DNA from: an uncultured Helicobacter sp.
GTDB taxonomy: Bacteria > Campylobacterota > Campylobacteria > Campylobacterales > Helicobacteraceae
DNA: 7,179 nucleotides
Assembly: GCA_944325475.1 (NCBI GenBank)
Contig: CALVAF010000044.1
Coordinates: forward strand, 1 to 7,179
Direction of reading: 5' to 3'
Below, in pieces: positions 1 through 5,756 of the stretch. Position 1 is the stretch's first letter. Each line of letters starts with the position of its first letter. The position numbers and the translations under genes were made by a program. The notes beneath the pieces were generated by a model, which was not told the origin of the DNA, did no database searches, and worked only from the letters and a program-made list of their open reading frames with translations.

Positions 1-234
1 TTAGTGGCTTTTATGGTGAGCGGACCCGTTGTTGTCATGGTGCTAGAGGGCTTGAATGCTGTGGCGAAGAATCGTGAGCTAATGGGGGCTACAAACCCTA
101 AGGAAGCCGTAGCAGGGACGATAAGGGCAGATTTTGCTGAAAGCATCGATGCAAATGCGGTGCATGGAAGTGACAGCCTAGAAAATGCGCAAAAGGAAAT
201 TAAATTTTTCTTTGCAGAAAGAGAAATTTGCTAA
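1..234 (+). CDS. ndk: Nucleoside diphosphate kinase, C-terminal part (5' end outside window)
   Basis: Nucleoside diphosphate kinase moves the gamma-phosphate of ATP onto other (d)NDPs through a phospho-histidine, balancing cytosolic nucleotide pools. The reading frame is open from base 1, so the gene enters from the left; 77 codons plus stop are visible of a family length near 137. Family motifs are seen in order: F-M-V-S-G-P-V-V-V-M-V-L-E-G, then G-A-T-N-P-K-E-A, G-T-I-R-A-D-F, and the active-site block N-A-V-H-G-S-D-S. The catalytic His codon lies at 163-165. The GTG at 4-6 is an internal Val, not a start. Its 3' end overlaps the next gene by 50 bases, which suggests translational coupling. 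Family assignment is very secure. Confidence 0.97.
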   Translation, partial: LVAFMVSGPVVVMVLEGLNAVAKNRELMGATNPKEAVAGTIRADFAESIDANAVHGSDSLENAQKEIKFFFAEREIC

Positions 235-571
235 GTTGGAATCCAAGATTCCTTTTTTAAAGGCATTCCAAACTTGCAAAAACGGCGAGAAGGTGCCTTT
301 TTGCCTCCAGCAAGATTCGATTAAATTTGAAGGGTTTTTGTCTTATGATAGCAGTCATAGGGACTTTATCAGGCTTAAAGCAAAGTTGCAAGGAGAGATT
401 GAGCTAGTTTGTGATTTGAGAGGTGAGGAATACCTAGAATCATTAAATCAAACCATTGAGTTTTATCTCAGCAATGGCAAAGTGAGCCTAGATAATGAGC
501 ATTTTGAGGAAGTTGTTGAGTGTGAGAATGGAAGCATTGATTTAGAAGAGATTTTGAGGGGCGAATTATAA
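185..571 (+). CDS. DUF177/YceD-like protein upstream of rpmF
   Basis: A 128-residue protein with the position and layout of the DUF177 (YceD) family, whose members sit next to rpmF and in other bacteria are linked to 23S rRNA accumulation; the biochemical role here is inferred from context. The core is visible as G-E-I-E-L-V-C-D-L-R-G-E-E-Y near residues 70-83, followed by an acidic C-terminal third (E-E-V-V-E-C, D-L-E-E-I-L). The usual C-x-x-C of the family is reduced to one Cys: the second position is G in V-C-D-L-R-G. The start at ATG 185 lies 50 bases inside ndk, with only a weak GGAAG about 15 bases upstream. A TTG at 212 is the other in-frame option before the conserved part. The short K-L-N-F opening resembles family N termini, which favours 185. 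Similarity is weak, so I rest the call on context plus the core motif. Confidence 0.75.
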   Translation: MRKRKLNFSLQKEKFAKLESKIPFLKAFQTCKNGEKVPFCLQQDSIKFEGFLSYDSSHRDFIRLKAKLQGEIELVCDLRGEEYLESLNQTIEFYLSNGKVSLDNEHFEEVVECENGSIDLEEILRGEL

Positions 572-610
572 ATGATTCGTTGTGATTATCATATTAACAA
601 TAAAATTTAA
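572..610 (+). other. 12-codon open frame in the leader of rpmF
   Basis: An ATG abuts the stop of the DUF177 gene (TAA-ATG at 569-574) and opens 12 codons reading M-I-R-C-D-Y-H-I-N-N-K-I before TAA at 608-610. That stop overlaps the Shine-Dalgarno AAGGAG (609-614) of rpmF. The geometry would let ribosomes leaving the upstream gene reinitiate and finish on the rpmF ribosome site. It may be chance: the stretch is only 39 bases and AT-rich, and no conservation can be checked here. Confidence 0.3.
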
Positions 611-620
611 GGAGTGACAA

Positions 621-773
621 ATGGCAGTACCAAAGAGACGTGTAAGCAAAACAAGAGCAGCAAAGAGAAGAACGCATTATAAAATCACTTTAGCAATGCC
701 GATAAAAGATAAAGATGGCACTTGGAAAATGCCACATAGAGTGAATAAATTCACCGGAAAATATAAAAACTAA
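621..773 (+). CDS. rpmF: 50S ribosomal protein L32
   Basis: A 50-residue basic protein of the large ribosomal subunit. It opens with the family signature M-A-V-P-K-R-R-V-S-K, followed by T-R-A-A-K-R-R-T-H-Y and a C-terminal P-H-R-V-N-K-F-T-G-K-Y. Length is normal for epsilonproteobacterial L32 (just under or about 50). There are no Cys residues, so this is the zinc-free form. The start is set by a strong AAGGAG at 609-614, six bases ahead of ATG. It lies between the DUF177 gene and plsX, the usual arrangement linking ribosome and lipid genes, with 17 bases to the PlsX start chosen here. Confidence 0.97.
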   Translation: MAVPKRRVSKTRAAKRRTHYKITLAMPIKDKDGTWKMPHRVNKFTGKYKN

Positions 774-790
774 AAGGCTTGGTAAGCGTT

Positions 791-1780
791 GTGAGAATCG
801 TTGTGGATGCAATGGGTGGTGACTTTGGAGCTTCGCCACTTGTAGAGGGTGCATTGTGGGCATTAAAGGAGAGGAATTTTTCTTTGGTTCTTATTGGTGA
901 TGAGAAGATTCTTACTCCATTGATTCCTGCAAAAATGGCAAGTAGGGTTCAAATTGTGCATTGTGAGGATTTTATCGCAATGGATGATGGGGCTACGGTT
1001 GCACTTAAGCGTAAGGATAGCTCGATTTATCTTGCTATGGAAATGCTAAAAAACAAAGAAGTCGATGCGGTTGTTTCAGCAGGGCATAGCGGTGCGACAA
1101 TGAGTTTAGCGACTCTCAAAATTGGGCGTTTAAAGGGCATTTCGCGTCCAGCAATTTGCACTTTGATGCCACGTATTGATGGGAAGAGAAGCCTCATTAT
1201 TGATGCAGGGGCGAATGTGGATTGCAAGGCAGAAAATCTCTATGAGTTTGGCATTATGGGGCATGAGTATGCCAAGTGGATTTTAAAATACTCTAAGGTG
1301 CGAATAGGGCTTCTTACTAATGGTGAAGAGGAATGTAAGGGCAATGAAATCACCAAATCTGCTATGGAGCTTTTGAAGAATCACCCTAGTTTTGTTGGCA
1401 ATGTTGAAGGTAATAACATCTTTGATTCTTCGGTGGAAGTTATTGTGTGTGATGGTTTTGTTGGCAATGTTGTGCTAAAGGCTAGTGAGGGTGTTGCAGA
1501 TTCGATTATTTATTTGCTGAAGCAATACATTAAAACTTCCCCTATTGGAACTTTTGGGGCGCTGTTTATGCGGAGTGTTTTTAAGAAGCTTAAAAAGCAG
1601 ATTGATTATGCAGAATACGGCGGAGCTCCACTTTTAGGCATTGATGGGAATGTGATTATTTGTCATGGCAAAAGTAATGCTAAGGCGATGAAAAATGCAA
1701 TTTTTCAAGCAATTTCTACAATTGAAAATGGCATTAATGATAAGATTCTAAAAGCCCTAGAATCATATATGATGAAATAA
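791..1780 (+). CDS. plsX: Phosphate acyltransferase PlsX
   Basis: PlsX converts acyl-ACP and phosphate to acyl-phosphate, the donor used by membrane PlsY for glycerol-3-phosphate acylation; it is a peripheral membrane enzyme at the start of phospholipid synthesis. Seen in order (329-residue numbering): D-A-M-G-G-D at 6-11, S-A-G-H-S-G-A-T at 96-103, D-A-G-A-N-V-D-C at 138-145, L-L-T-N-G-E-E-E-C-K-G-N at 174-185, C-D-G-F-V-G-N at 220-226 and Y-A-E-Y-G-G-A-P-L-L-G-I at 273-284. All are hallmark PlsX blocks and length is typical. I chose GTG at 791 because family proteins start a few residues before the V-D-A-M-G-G-D block. An in-frame TTG at 779 would add four residues. The likely ribosome site AAAAGG (772-777) fits neither start well. 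Downstream spacing to fabH is 15 bases, so co-transcription is likely. Confidence 0.97.
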   Translation: MRIVVDAMGGDFGASPLVEGALWALKERNFSLVLIGDEKILTPLIPAKMASRVQIVHCEDFIAMDDGATVALKRKDSSIYLAMEMLKNKEVDAVVSAGHSGATMSLATLKIGRLKGISRPAICTLMPRIDGKRSLIIDAGANVDCKAENLYEFGIMGHEYAKWILKYSKVRIGLLTNGEEECKGNEITKSAMELLKNHPSFVGNVEGNNIFDSSVEVIVCDGFVGNVVLKASEGVADSIIYLLKQYIKTSPIGTFGALFMRSVFKKLKKQIDYAEYGGAPLLGIDGNVIICHGKSNAKAMKNAIFQAISTIENGINDKILKALESYMMK

Positions 1781-1795
1781 ATTTTAGGAGAGCCT

Positions 1796-2800
1796 ATGGA
1801 GAAAAAAATTTATGCGACTTTAAACTCCATTGGTGCTTATATTCCAAAACAAATCATTACTAATGATGACCTTTCAAAAATCGTCGATACAAGTGATGAA
1901 TGGATACAAAAAAGGACTGGAATCAAGGAGCGGAGGTTTGCTAACCCTAGCGAGGCTGCGAGTGATTTGGCTACCAAAGCTGCACAAATTGCAATCAAAA
2001 GGGCAAACCTTACCCCTCAAGAAATTGATATGGTTATTGTGGCGACTATCTCGCCGGATTTTTTTTGTATGCCCTCAACAGCTTGTGTGGTGGCAAATAA
2101 CCTTGGAATCATCAACAAACCCGCATTTGACATTTCAGCAGCCTGTAGCGGGTTTATTTATCTTTTGTATCTTGCAAAGTCTTTTGTTGAATCAGGAGCG
2201 TGTAAAAATGTCCTTATTATTGGGGCAGAAAAGTTATCAAGTATCATTGATATGCAAGATAGAAGCACTTGTGTGCTTTTTGGTGATGGAGCGGGAGCGG
2301 CGGTAATTGGATATAGTGAGGAGAAGAATCAGTCGATTTTAGATGTGAGAGTTGCTTCTAATGGCAGTTATCAGGATTTTTTGATGACACCGGGTTGTGG
2401 AAGTAGGAATCCAGCGAATGCTAAAATGCTCCAAGAACGATTGCAGTTTATTAAAATGAAGGGTAATGAGACTTTTAAAGTTGCCGTAAAAACATTAACT
2501 AACGATGTGATTGAGATTTTAAAGGCAAATTGCCTCACCAACGAGGACATTGACTTTTTTATTCCACACCAAGCGAATTTACGGATTCTTTCTGCGGTGG
2601 GAGATGCGTTGGGCTTCCCCACAGAGAAAGTTGTTAAAACTGTGCAGAAATATGGCAATACTTCGGCAGCTTCGATTCCTATGGCGATGAATGATTATTA
2701 TGAGCTAGGGCTTATTAAAAGGGGTTCGAGGTTGCTTCTTGATGCTTTTGGTGGTGGATTGACTTGGGGGTCGGCGATTGTGCATTTCAATGGAAATTAA
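1796..2800 (+). CDS. fabH: 3-oxoacyl-[acyl-carrier-protein] synthase III (KAS III)
   Basis: FabH condenses acetyl-CoA with malonyl-ACP to begin each round of type II fatty acid synthesis in the cytosol. The 334-residue protein has the complete thiolase-fold catalytic triad: Cys117 in D-I-S-A-A-C-S-G-F, His258 in F-I-P-H-Q-A-N and Asn288 in Y-G-N-T-S-A-A-S. Other family blocks are visible: S-D-E-W-I-Q-K-R-T-G-I-K-E-R-R near 33-47, L-F-G-D-G-A-G-A-A-V at 161-170 and the C-terminal G-G-G-L-T-W-G-S-A. AGGAG at 1786-1790, five bases before the ATG, fixes the start. It is the last intact gene of the operon. The sequence after its stop is AT-rich with no clear hairpin terminator, and leads into gene debris. 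Confidence 0.98.
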   Translation: MEKKIYATLNSIGAYIPKQIITNDDLSKIVDTSDEWIQKRTGIKERRFANPSEAASDLATKAAQIAIKRANLTPQEIDMVIVATISPDFFCMPSTACVVANNLGIINKPAFDISAACSGFIYLLYLAKSFVESGACKNVLIIGAEKLSSIIDMQDRSTCVLFGDGAGAAVIGYSEEKNQSILDVRVASNGSYQDFLMTPGCGSRNPANAKMLQERLQFIKMKGNETFKVAVKTLTNDVIEILKANCLTNEDIDFFIPHQANLRILSAVGDALGFPTEKVVKTVQKYGNTSAASIPMAMNDYYELGLIKRGSRLLLDAFGGGLTWGSAIVHFNGN

Positions 2801-2864
2801 CTAAAAATATTTAACACCTATCTAAAATTTATTAATTATCAAACCAATATCATTGAAGGAATTA

Positions 2865-3003
2865 ATGCCAGTTATTTGGCTATTTTTATTGGTGATTTCA
2901 AGTATTAAAGCGATTTGAGTTTGCTGAAATAGGGATAGCTTATTTCTTGATTCTATTCCTTTTAATGCGTAAAAAGCGCGGCTTGGTAGAAATTATAACT
3001 TGA
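2865..3003 (+). pseudogene. Remnant of a small hydrophobic protein, frameshifted
   Basis: An AAGGA at 2856-2860 sits four bases before ATG 2865. The frame reads M-P-V-I-W-L-F-L-L-V-I-S-S-I-K-A-I and then hits TGA at 2916. Dropping one T from the TTT at 2914-2916 continues into the next frame with E-F-A-E-I-G-I-A-Y-F-L-I-L-F-L-L and R-K-K-R-G, ending at TGA 3001-3003. The joined product has two hydrophobic stretches split by a charged loop, as in a small inner-membrane protein or the N-terminal part of a larger one. I do not recognise the family. A single in-frame 17-codon peptide is the alternative reading. Confidence 0.35.
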
Positions 3004-3061
3004 TACTAATCTTTTAAAAGATAAAACCATTTGCTATTGGCGAGTTTGAAAAACTTTACTT

Positions 3062-3349
3062 ATGCCTAATGCAGTTTTGATAAATGGTTCTAAGGGTGAT
3101 GAAAATGCTATCACTACATTGTTTGGAGGAAATTTTGGGATATTGTTGCGTAAAATGAAGATGATAAGCTAGTCTTTAAGAAATGTTGCAAAGACTGCTT
3201 TTGTGCTTATTTTTACACGCATATTAATGTAGAGAAAAATCCACAAATTGCCGATGTCAGAGATTCTTAAAATTTCTAAAGAGCTAGATTTTTAAAATCT
3301 CAAGGGATTTTCAATGCCAAGCAAAATTGGCTGTGTTATAAAAAATTGC
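3062..3349 (+). pseudogene. Decayed coding remnant, family not recognised
   Basis: Protein-like text appears in changing frames. One piece starts at ATG 3062 (M-P-N-A-V-L-I-N-G-S-K-G-D-E-N-A). A second, from 3136, reads W-D-I-V-A, a stop at 3151, then E-D-D-K-L-V-F-K-K-C-C-K-D-C-F-C-A-Y-F-Y-T-H-I-N-V and on to A-D-V-R-D-S at 3267. Past a stop, a shift at the A/T-runs near 3267-3275 gives K-I-S-K-E-L-D-F, and another near 3291-3296 gives L-K-S-Q-G-I-F-N-A-K-Q-N-W-L-C-Y-K-K-L-L-K-K. The right end runs into the 3' end of the opposite-strand pilin gene. Single-base losses in short A/T runs explain the breaks. I cannot name the protein. It could be one gene or two, and may be related to the hydrophobic piece upstream. 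Confidence 0.45.
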
Positions 3350-3805
3350 TTAAAAAATGTCGCAGTAGGATTCGCCATTATGCAGGCTTGAGCTTTTGGT
3401 ATTTTCACATTCCAAGATTCCATTTTTTAACACAAAAAAGACGGATTTATCTGAGTTGATTCCAATAAAACCATTGTTTTGGGGCTTGAAGTAGCAGCTA
3501 CTTGGCTGCATATCGAGGCTTTGATAGAGCTTGGGTAGGTCGAAAGTTGGTGTGGTTGTGTTTTGGGTTTTGGCTTGATTCCGTAGGGCGATTTTGAAAT
3601 TGAGGACTTGGAGTTGAAGTTTTTTATCGCAGGCGCTTTGCTGGTAGTTAAAGAGCTTTGGAATCCCAAAACTAAGTAAGATTCCAAGTAAAAGTAAGAC
3701 AAGCAAAACCTCTAAAAGTGTGAAGGCTTTGTGGTGATTGTGGCATAGGTGGCATGAGGGATTTAGCTTGCGTAAAAGGCAAAAAAGATGAGATTTAAAA
3801 CACAA
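3350..3805 (-). CDS. Pseudopilin-like protein with long leader (type II secretion/competence type)
   Basis: A 151-residue protein with a type III (prepilin) signal: K-A-F-T-L-L-E-V-L-L-V-L-L-L-L-G-I-L at about 26-43, with cleavage expected after Ala27 and the conserved Glu at mature position 5. Such proteins are cut and N-methylated by a prepilin peptidase and build a periplasmic pseudopilus. The mature part has four Cys (59, 104, 133, 148), enough for two disulfides, the last pair forming a C-terminal loop. The 27-residue leader, rich in Cys and His (C-H-L-C-H-N-H-H-K), is unusually long. The only in-frame start is TTG at 3805-3803, which overlaps the upstream pilin gene by 11 bases with no clear ribosome site, so expression would depend on coupling. 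Two ATGs lie in another frame just before the conserved block, so a start-region frameshift is possible. Confidence 0.8.
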   Translation of the reverse strand: MCFKSHLFCLLRKLNPSCHLCHNHHKAFTLLEVLLVLLLLGILLSFGIPKLFNYQQSACDKKLQLQVLNFKIALRNQAKTQNTTTPTFDLPKLYQSLDMQPSSCYFKPQNNGFIGINSDKSVFFVLKNGILECENTKSSSLHNGESYCDIF

Positions 3806-4298
3806 TGGAATTACTTAGAAGCGGAATCATAAGGGGTTTTGCCAAATCTAAATTGAGCTGATAAACAAGTTTCTCACAAGTGCTTCCATTGGGATTTTGA
3901 GTGGCTTGTGTGGTGATTCTTAAGAATCGCACTTGATTAGATGCGGAGGCTTGTGTGCCATTAGAATCGCTTAGGAGTTGTGCGCTGATGCATGCCCCTC
4001 CATTTGGGGATTCAAGTATTGTGGAAATCGCAAAGTCACCTAGATTCCAATTACTAGCGCTTAGGGCAATGACGTCATTAAAAGTGCCTTGTCCTTGTGC
4101 AAGGAAATAGGCAGGAAAGGAGCTTTTGAGGGTGGCGATGTCACTTTTGAGCGCGACAAGCTTCGCATCATCTCTACTTGCGGAAATTTTTGGGATTGCC
4201 ACAGCGGCTAAAATCCCTAAAATTACTAAAATAAATACCAATTCTAGCATGGTAAAAGCTTTTTTGATTTTTATTGTTTGTGTTGTTGTGGGTTGCAT
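3795..4298 (-). CDS. Pseudopilin / prepilin-type N-terminal cleavage protein
   Basis: A 167-residue protein with a textbook prepilin N terminus: short basic leader ending K-I-K-K-A, then F-T-M-L-E-L-V-F-I-L-V-I-L-G-I-L-A-A-V-A-I-P-K from residue 15. Processing is expected between Ala14 and Phe15, with Glu at mature position 5. The hydrophobic helix covers about 15-37, followed by an amphipathic stretch (R-D-D-A-K-L-V-A-L-K-S-D-I-A-T-L-K) and a globular region with Cys103 and Cys141, a possible disulfide. This layout matches the GspG/CtsG-like pseudopilins that other Campylobacterota use in DNA uptake or type II export; which process applies here is not shown. ATG at 4298-4296 is preceded by a purine-rich AAAGAGAGA. 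It is the first gene of a two-gene unit with the downstream pilin-like gene, overlapping it by 11 bases. Confidence 0.9.
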   Translation of the reverse strand: MQPTTTQTIKIKKAFTMLELVFILVILGILAAVAIPKISASRDDAKLVALKSDIATLKSSFPAYFLAQGQGTFNDVIALSASNWNLGDFAISTILESPNGGACISAQLLSDSNGTQASASNQVRFLRITTQATQNPNGSTCEKLVYQLNLDLAKPLMIPLLSNSIVF

Positions 4299-4310
4299 TC
4301 TCTCTCTTTA

Positions 4311-4330
4311 TAATTTAATTTATAAATATA
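4311..4330 (-). promoter_or_regulatory. Candidate promoter of the pilin pair
   Basis: On the - strand this stretch reads TATATTTATAAATTAAATTA and lies about 13-32 bases ahead of the pilin ATG. TATATT or TATAAA could serve as a -10 box in a genome group whose sigma-70 promoters lack a firm -35. The whole 132-base gap between the divergent pilin gene and the GDPD remnant is AT-rich, so a chance match is quite possible. Confidence 0.25.
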
Positions 4331-4508
4331 CCATTTTTTGATTTTTTATGTAAGGGAAAATTTATATTTTAAGCAATTTTGTGAAATAAATATTAACCAA
4401 AGCGAGATATTTTTTTATCAAAGGAATTTAATGAAAAATTTATCACATCACAAGATAGTGGCAAAAAGAAAATAAGAAAAATACAATTTCAGCTTTTCAA
4501 AGAAGCCT

Positions 4509-4534
4509 TCAACACTCTTTTGCAAAACTCTTTT
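4509..4534 (+). repeat. 13-bp imperfect tandem duplication disrupting the GDPD-like gene
   Basis: Bases 4509-4521 (TCAACACTCTTTT) and 4522-4534 (GCAAAACTCTTTT) match at 11 of 13 positions. Removing the second copy joins Q-H-S-F directly and in frame to R-V-E-M-G-I-R-D, the expected GDPD order. The duplication therefore looks like a real frameshifting event, and the two mismatches mean it is not fresh. Confidence 0.65.
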
Positions 4535-4560
4535 AGGGTGGAGATGGGTATTAGAGACTA

Positions 4561-4568
4561 GGGGGGGG
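4561..4568 (+). repeat. G8 homopolymer at a premature stop
   Basis: Eight G follow GACTA. In frame this is GAC-TAG-GGG-GGG-GAT. The family expectation R-D-Y-G-G-D would need GAC-TAT-GGG-GGG-GAT, so the first G of the run (4561) is probably a T-to-G change that made the stop and lengthened a G7 run. Poly-G runs are the usual phase-variation switches in this group, but here other lesions keep the gene off whatever the run length. Confidence 0.6.
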
Positions 4569-4935
4569 ATTTAGTCATCTCTCATGATAGAGGGAGTAAA
4601 AGCTCTCTGGCTTTTGAGTTTTATTTGGCTCTTTATGCAAAAAATAACTCCACTTTTCCCCTTGCTTTAAATATTAAAGCTGATGGCTTGCAAATTCCGC
4701 TTAAAAAAGTTACTTAGCAGAGCGAATATGAAATGAATCCTTCTTTTTAGGATAGGGCTTGTGGGGTGTGGCTTGATGAATTTCATTCCCATTTTATTGA
4801 TGAATTTAAAAAATGACAAAGAAGTCTGTATCGTATCCCCTTAATCACATAAAAGAGACTATTAGAAGCTAAAAGAAAATGACACATTAATGCTTTGTGT
4901 AGATTATCCATGTAAAGCTAGGGAGTTTTTCAAGG

Positions 4936-5756
4936 ATTAAGGCAATTTTTTGATAGGGTCTGCCTATCAAGGAAAAACTACAAATGCTTTCTTTAGATAG
5001 GGGATGGCTAGAATCTTTGCATACCTTTATCAATGAAATGAAGCAGAAATATACAATGGAGTTAGTTTATAGTTTGTGTAAGCCTCGCTTTAACCATGAA
5101 TTTGCGTTGATGAAGTTAAACAATAAAGGCTATAAAATGGCAGTTTGTTCTAACTCTATAAGAAAGACTATAGAAATTGATGTAAAAATCTGCTTTAGAA
5201 ATTACTTTGATTTTTACATTTCCAATGAAGATGTCAAGCAAGGCAAACCAAGTTTAGAGATGTATGAAAAAGCTATCACAAAGCTTGATTTTAATCCTCA
5301 ATGTCTGATAGTAAAAGATAATAAAAGGGTATCAAGGCTGCTAGGGAAAGTGGCGCCAATGTAATAGTGGCTAGAAGTAGATGAGGTCAATTCTGAAAAT
5401 ATTAATACCACATTAATAAATTTAAAAAAGGAAGGTAAAGATTTAACCAAACAATACATTGAGGCTTTTAACTCTAAAGAGACCAATGCAGTGAGTGTTT
5501 TATTGGATAAGGATTTATTCTTTGTGATTCAGTAGTGAAAAGATTAGGAGGGATAGAAAAATGTTTAGAAGCTATAAAAATATTTTTGATTCTTGTGAAA
5601 ATCTAAACTTTAGAGCTAAGAATATTTGTAGAGATTCTCAAACTACCTTTATAGAATTTGATTTGACAATAGATTCTACAAAGCTAAAAGGTTTTGATAT
5701 TATAGAATGGCAAAACAATAAAAGAAATACACGCGTATGTGTATAAAATACAATAA
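4936..5756 (+). pseudogene. Decayed HAD phosphatase fused to an NTF2/SnoaL-like domain
   Basis: The frame opens I-K-A-I-F overlapping the GDPD stop, then TGA-TAG, then G-L-P-I-K-E-K-L. Some 35-40 codons, including the catalytic D-x-D-G motif of HAD hydrolases, appear deleted here. The rest is open from 4957 to about 5325: M-A-V-C-S-N-S (motif II Ser), Q-G-K-P-S-L-E-M-Y (motif III Lys) and C-L-I-V-K-D-N (motif IV, first acid now Lys). A shift yields G-I-K-A-A-R-E-S-G-A-N-V-I-V; another at about 5374 returns to E-V-D-E-V-N-S-E-N. A TAG at 5533 and two more shifts separate V-V-K-R-L-G-G-I-E-K-C-L-E-A-I-K, N-I-F-D-S-C-E-N-L and D-L-T-I-D-S-T-K-L-K-G-F-D-I-I-E-W from the tail I-K-E-I-H-A-Y-V-Y. 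The C-terminal 110 or so residues look like an NTF2/SnoaL fold domain. Such HAD proteins occur, as I recall, in Campylobacter and Helicobacter surface-polysaccharide clusters. A 126-residue piece from ATG 4984 could still be translated but lacks the nucleophile. Confidence 0.8.

Larger units (their letters stand above)
4431..4940 (+). pseudogene. Decayed glycerophosphodiester phosphodiesterase (GDPD)-like gene
   Basis: AAGGA at 4421-4425 precedes ATG 4431, which opens M-K-N-L-S-H-H-K-I-V-A, the family start where intact members read I-x-A-H-R-G; here the His-Arg-Gly is K-R-K and a TAA follows. A frame change gives K-K-N-T-I-S-A-F-Q-R-S-L-Q-H-S-F, matching the E-N-T-x-x-A-F block. A 13-base duplication (4509-4534) then shifts into V-E-M-G-I-R-D, stop, G-G-D-L-V-I-S-H-D, the metal-binding region. 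Text runs on through L-A-L-N-I-K-A-D-G-L and V-W-L-D-E-F-H-S-H-F with TAG stops at 4559, 4715 and 4748. A final shift near 4811 gives N-D-K-E-V-C-I-V-S-P, stops at 4842 and 4863, and a tail L-C-V-D-Y-P-C-K-A-R-E-F-F-K-D ending at 4940. About 25-30 residues seem missing before the 4715 stop. Intact relatives hydrolyse phosphodiesters; in polysaccharide clusters the substrate is uncertain. It cannot make an active enzyme. Confidence 0.8.

Noticed and set aside
1027..1227. Minus-strand open frame inside plsX
   Set aside because: Antisense to conserved PlsX motifs; no ribosome site or motif of its own.
1830..2306. 158-codon open frame inside fabH
   Set aside because: It overlaps a fully conserved fabH with all catalytic residues, and its translation has no recognisable motifs; it is a shadow frame.
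2791..2840. Rho-independent terminator after fabH
   Set aside because: The sequence is AT-rich but no convincing GC stem followed by a T run is visible.
2801..3349. CRISPR array, tRNA or insertion sequence in the gaps
   Set aside because: I saw no regular direct repeats, tRNA-like folds, terminal inverted repeats or transposase motifs in any gap of the window.
4559..4865. Repeated TAG/TAA codons as programmed readthrough or a recoded code
   Set aside because: The same gene also has frameshifts, a duplication, a lost catalytic motif and an apparent internal deletion, while neighbouring genes use stops normally. Simple decay explains it.
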